Notes under the pieces: model-generated
Database searches by the model: none
What the model was told of the DNA's origin: nothing
The model's input: only the letters and a program-made list of their open reading frames with translations
Source of the DNA: CAZHBA01 sp964530225
GTDB lineage: Bacteria; Pseudomonadota; Alphaproteobacteria; UBA6615
Direction of reading: 5' to 3'
DNA length: 44,644 nt
Assembly: GCA_964530225.1 (NCBI GenBank)
Contig: CAZHBA010000103.1
Coordinates: 1-44,644 of the forward strand
Shown: in pieces, positions 41,537-44,644 of the stretch
Position numbering within the stretch: the stretch's first letter is position 1
Layout of the letters: each line of letters begins with the position of its first letter
Program-made: the position numbers and the translations under genes

Positions 41537-43441
41537 ATGAATACCGCTGCTAATGACAGCACCCCAAAGGCGGAAACCCATAATTTCCAGGCCGAGGTCG
41601 CCCGGCTGCTGGATATCGTCGCCCATTCGCTTTACAGCGATAAAGAGATATTCCTGCGCGAGCTGGTGTCGAATTCGTCCGACGCTTGCGACAAGCTGCG
41701 CTACGAGGCGCTAACCGACTCTACCCTGCTCGATGGCGACGGCGATCTCAAAATAACCATTACCCCCGATGCCAAAAAGCGTACCCTCACCGTTGCCGAT
41801 AACGGTATCGGCATGGGCCACGAGGAGCTGGTTGACAACCTGGGCACGATTGCGCGCTCGGGCACAGCCGCCTTCGTTGAGCAGGTCGACAAAGATGAGA
41901 ACAGCGACAGTAACCTAATAGGCCAGTTCGGCGTTGGCTTTTATTCCGCCTTCATGGTCGCCGATAAGGTCACCGTCACCAGCCGCCGCGCCGGTAGCAA
42001 CGAAACATGGCAATGGGAGAGTGACGGCAAGGGTAGTTTCGAAATCACCTCGGCGGGCGCGGGCATCCCACGGGGCACGACCGTGACGCTGCACCTAGCC
42101 AAGGGCGAGAAGGAATTCCTCGAGCCGCCACGTATCGGCCATATCATCAAGACCTATTCCGACCACATCGCCATTCCGATCAACCTGACCGGCGCGGAAG
42201 GCGAGCCCGAGCAGCTCAATGCAGCATCGGCTCTATGGTCGCGGCCGCGCAGCAATATCAACGAAGAGCAGTACACCGAATTTTACCATCACGCCGGGCA
42301 CATGTTCGACGAACCCTGGCTGACCCTGCATAACCGCGTTGAAGGTAAAATCGAGTACACCAACCTGTTGTTCGTGCCGTCGAGCCAGCCGTTCGACCTG
42401 TTCCAGCCGGAACGCAAAACCCATGTGAAGCTTTATGTGCGCCGCGTCTTCATCACCGACGATTGCGAGGATTTGCTGCCTGCCTGGCTGCGCTTCGTTC
42501 GCGGCATCGTCGACTCCGAAGACCTGCCGCTCAATGTCAGCCGCGAAATGCTGCAAAGGAATCCAATACTGGCTAAAATCCGCAGCGGTTTGGTCAAGCG
42601 TGTTCTCAGCGATCTTAAAAAGAAAGCCAAGAAGGACACCGAAGGCTATGCGTCTTTCTGGAATAATTTCGGCGCCGTATTCAAAGAAGGCCTGTATGAG
42701 TCGGGCGATTACCGCAAAGATCTGTTGGCGCTCGCTCATTTTCACTCGACCGGCCAAGAAGGCCTGACCAACCTTGCCGACTATGTTTCCCGCATGGCCG
42801 AGGGCCAGGAAGATATTTTTTATATTTCCGGCGAAAACCTGGAAGCGGTTGCCGCCTCACCCCAGCTTGAGGCATTCCGAGCGCGCAACATCGAGGTTCT
42901 GTTGATGGTCGATCCGGTCGACGAGTTCTGGCTGCCGATGGTCAACGAGTTCGACGGCAAGAATTTCCGCTCTGCGACCCGCGGCGATATCGATCTAGAA
43001 ACGATTGGTACGGCGCCGGAAACCGGCGACGAACCAACTCCTGGCGAAGATAATGCGCTGTCGAGCCTGACCGCCCTACTCAAGCTGACCCTAATCGACG
43101 CAGTGAAGGACGTGCGCGAAAGCAACCGCCTGACCAATAGTGCGGTGTGCTTGGTGGCCGCCGACGACGACATGGATATGCACATCGAACGCATGCTGCG
43201 CCAGCACAAGCAGGTGGAGACCGGAGCCAAGCGCGTTCTTGAGATAAATCCCAAGCACCCGTTGATCTGCCGGCTCGCCGAAACCGTGGCGGAAAAGGGT
43301 GGCGAGGCCTCCGGCGACCTCGACGACGTCGCCTGGCTGCTACTCGATCAGGCGCGCATTATCGAAGGTGAAACGCCGCCCGATCCGGCGGCGTTCGCCC
43401 GGCGCATGACGGATGTTATGACGAAGGGTCTACCCGAATAA
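41537..43441 (+). CDS. htpG: Molecular chaperone HtpG (Hsp90)
   Basis: The 634-residue protein is a full-length bacterial Hsp90. The N-terminal ATP site has FLRELVSNSSDACDKLRYEA, LTVADNGIGMGHEELVDNLG, TIARSGTAAF and GQFGVGFYSAFMVADKV. The middle domain has LYVRRVFITDDCEDLLPAWL and DSEDLPLNVSREMLQ; the C-terminal dimerisation domain ends MTDVMTKGLPE. It folds and stabilises clients in the cytosol with ATP. It is divergent from the helicase gene with a very short spacer, so its promoter must overlap the helicase 5' region. Confidence 0.97.
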   Translation: MNTAANDSTPKAETHNFQAEVARLLDIVAHSLYSDKEIFLRELVSNSSDACDKLRYEALTDSTLLDGDGDLKITITPDAKKRTLTVADNGIGMGHEELVDNLGTIARSGTAAFVEQVDKDENSDSNLIGQFGVGFYSAFMVADKVTVTSRRAGSNETWQWESDGKGSFEITSAGAGIPRGTTVTLHLAKGEKEFLEPPRIGHIIKTYSDHIAIPINLTGAEGEPEQLNAASALWSRPRSNINEEQYTEFYHHAGHMFDEPWLTLHNRVEGKIEYTNLLFVPSSQPFDLFQPERKTHVKLYVRRVFITDDCEDLLPAWLRFVRGIVDSEDLPLNVSREMLQRNPILAKIRSGLVKRVLSDLKKKAKKDTEGYASFWNNFGAVFKEGLYESGDYRKDLLALAHFHSTGQEGLTNLADYVSRMAEGQEDIFYISGENLEAVAASPQLEAFRARNIEVLLMVDPVDEFWLPMVNEFDGKNFRSATRGDIDLETIGTAPETGDEPTPGEDNALSSLTALLKLTLIDAVKDVRESNRLTNSAVCLVAADDDMDMHIERMLRQHKQVETGAKRVLEINPKHPLICRLAETVAEKGGEASGDLDDVAWLLLDQARIIEGETPPDPAAFARRMTDVMTKGLPE

Positions 43442-43575
43442 CGAAGCTAGCTTCAGCCGGGCCGGCTACCAGAATTAGCCAGAGCAACGTCACCACCGGA
43501 TTTACAAAGATCACCATCGCGCCAACTATGAGTTGCCGGGGCTTCACGCGCCAATCAATTGACGGTGACACCCAT

Positions 43576-44644
43576 TCATGCGGCGTCTGCCAATATATTG
43601 CGCAACACATACTGCAGAATGCCACCGTGGCGGTAGTATTCGACCTCGTCGAGGGTATCGATGCGGCACAATAATGGAATTTCGCGCACCACGCCGGCGG
43701 CATAGGTAATCTTACAGGCCACATCCATGCGCGGCGTGATCCCGGCTTCGATACCGGTCAGGTCGATTATTTCCGTGCCGTCGAGGCCAAGTTGCTCACG
43801 GTCGAGACCGTCCTTGAACTGCAGTGGCAACACGCCCATGCCGACAAGGTTCGAACGATGGATGCGCTCGAAGCTTTCGACGATCACCGCCTTGGCCCCA
43901 AGCAGGCGTGTGCCCTTGGCCGCCCAGTCGCGGCTCGATCCAGTGCCGTACTCCTTGCCGCCGAAAATCACCAGCGGCACGCCTTTGGCCTGGTAGCGCA
44001 CCGCGGCGGCGTACACCGACATCTGTTCACCGGACGGCTGGTGGACCGTGACCCCACCCTCGGTGCCCGGCGCCATTTCGTTGCGGATGCGGATATTGGC
44101 AAAAGTACCGCGCATCATCACTTCGTGATTGCCGCGCCGCGAGCCGAACGAATTGAAATCGACCGGGCGAACCTGATGCATCTTGAGATAATCGCCCGCC
44201 GGGCCGTCTTCCTTAATCGAGCCCGCCGGTGATATGTGATCGGTGGTCACGCTGTCGGCCAGAATCATCAGCGGCCGGGCGCCGACGACATCGGAAATTT
44301 CGCCCGGCTCGGGCTCCATGTCCTCGAAGAAGCTGGGGTGGCGGACGTAAGTCGAGCCATCGTTCCACTGATAGGTCAGACCGGTAGCGGTCTTGATATT
44401 TTGCCACATAGGGTCACCGGCGAAGACGTTGTCGTAGCGGTTGCGGAACATTTCCGGCGTCAGCACGTTTTTCAAAATCTCGGATATCTCGGCGTTCGAC
44501 GGCCAGATGTCCTTGAGAAACACATCGTTGCCGTCACCGTCCTGGCCCAACGGATCGTTGTACAGATCGACCTTCGTCGAGCCAGCTATCGCATAGGCGA
44601 CGACCAGCGGCGGCGACGCCAGATAATTGAGCTTGGTGAGCGGG
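43576..44644 (-). CDS. acnA: Aconitate hydratase, C-terminal part (5' partial)
   Basis: The frame is open to the window edge; the part seen is about 355 residues of an enzyme of roughly 900. NYLASPPLVVAYAIAGS lies at the edge. The swivel domain carries SVTTDHISPAGSIKEDGPAG, FNSFGSRRGNHEVMMRGTFA, EYGTGSSRDWAAKGTRLLGA and VESFERIHRSNLVGMGVLPL, which bind citrate/isocitrate. The end HGGILQYVLRNIL is the AcnA terminus. It interconverts citrate and isocitrate in the TCA cycle. The iron-sulfur cysteines lie outside the window. Confidence 0.96.
   Translation of the reverse strand, partial: PLTKLNYLASPPLVVAYAIAGSTKVDLYNDPLGQDGDGNDVFLKDIWPSNAEISEILKNVLTPEMFRNRYDNVFAGDPMWQNIKTATGLTYQWNDGSTYVRHPSFFEDMEPEPGEISDVVGARPLMILADSVTTDHISPAGSIKEDGPAGDYLKMHQVRPVDFNSFGSRRGNHEVMMRGTFANIRIRNEMAPGTEGGVTVHQPSGEQMSVYAAAVRYQAKGVPLVIFGGKEYGTGSSRDWAAKGTRLLGAKAVIVESFERIHRSNLVGMGVLPLQFKDGLDREQLGLDGTEIIDLTGIEAGITPRMDVACKITYAAGVVREIPLLCRIDTLDEVEYYRHGGILQYVLRNILADAA

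Noticed and set aside
43416..43572. Small membrane ORF on the minus strand between acnA and htpG (KPRQLIVGAMVIFVNPVV)
   Set aside because: It has one hydrophobic segment but overlaps the htpG end and has only a GTG start without a convincing ribosome site.
1..44644. CRISPR arrays, insertion sequences and phage genes
   Set aside because: No regularly spaced repeats, transposase, integrase or capsid-type products were found on either strand.

Overview
The window looks like the chromosome of an alphaproteobacterium, probably a Rhodospirillales-like lineage. The sequence is GC-rich. Its right end carries an RNA helicase, an S4 RNA-binding protein, TerB, ferredoxin FdxA and CarD in a run I recall from that class, followed by htpG and acnA. 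The rest is accessory metabolism. I see no phage, insertion sequence, CRISPR array or rRNA. The only RNA gene found is tRNA-Arg(CCT). No stretch over about 300 bases lacks a gene or a gene remnant.

Layout. (1) 1-3.2 kb: a selenophosphate synthetase fused to an NADH-dehydrogenase-like domain, facing a GrdB-like gene whose in-frame TGA very probably encodes selenocysteine (UPQC motif). (2) 3.3-9.9 kb: a glutathione transferase, an orphan molybdenum hydroxylase large subunit, a two-subunit CoA-transferase, a cupin and a CaiB-type CoA-transferase. (3) 9.9-17.6 kb: a MarR-type regulator broken by an amber codon and a perfect 9-4-9 palindrome, then a catabolic run of thioesterase, TRAP transporter (dctPQM), small unknown protein, gentisate-type dioxygenase, a frameshifted unknown gene, a CoA-ligase alpha-type protein and a maleylacetate-reductase stump. 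(4) 17.6-20.8 kb: a copper module (cueR, broken cytochrome c, copper P-type ATPase) with a CueR-type operator. (5) 20.8-23.1 kb: a fumarylacetoacetate hydrolase remnant, a luciferase-like monooxygenase and a frameshifted ribosome hibernation factor. (6) 23.2-26.1 kb: a substrate-binding protein without signal peptide, a VOC enzyme, a LOG-family protein and a hidden 78-residue SelW-like selenoprotein (CVVU motif). (7) 26.1-27.2 kb: a gene graveyard (sigma factor, cytochrome c, SDR). (8) 27.2-34.3 kb: methyltransferase, ABC exporter, deiodinase-like redoxin, tRNA, polysaccharide deacetylase, and a folB-SDR-pip operon. (9) 34.4-44.6 kb: a broken M48 protease, a phosphoesterase-fold protein lacking metal ligands, and the core genes named above.

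The strongest signal is selenium. One window holds SelD, two genes read as selenoproteins only if a TGA is decoded as Sec, and a Cys homologue of the deiodinase family. Both TGA codons sit in redox motifs (UxxC, CxxU), both reading frames continue with family-typical sequence, and both are followed by hairpins at bacterial SECIS distance. SelA, SelB and tRNA-Sec are not in the window, so decoding capacity is inferred.

The second theme is damage. About nine genes carry frameshifts, internal deletions or amber codons. Some single-base breaks could be assembly errors. The graveyard at 26-27 kb and the missing middles of several genes are more than single-base noise and suggest real gene decay.
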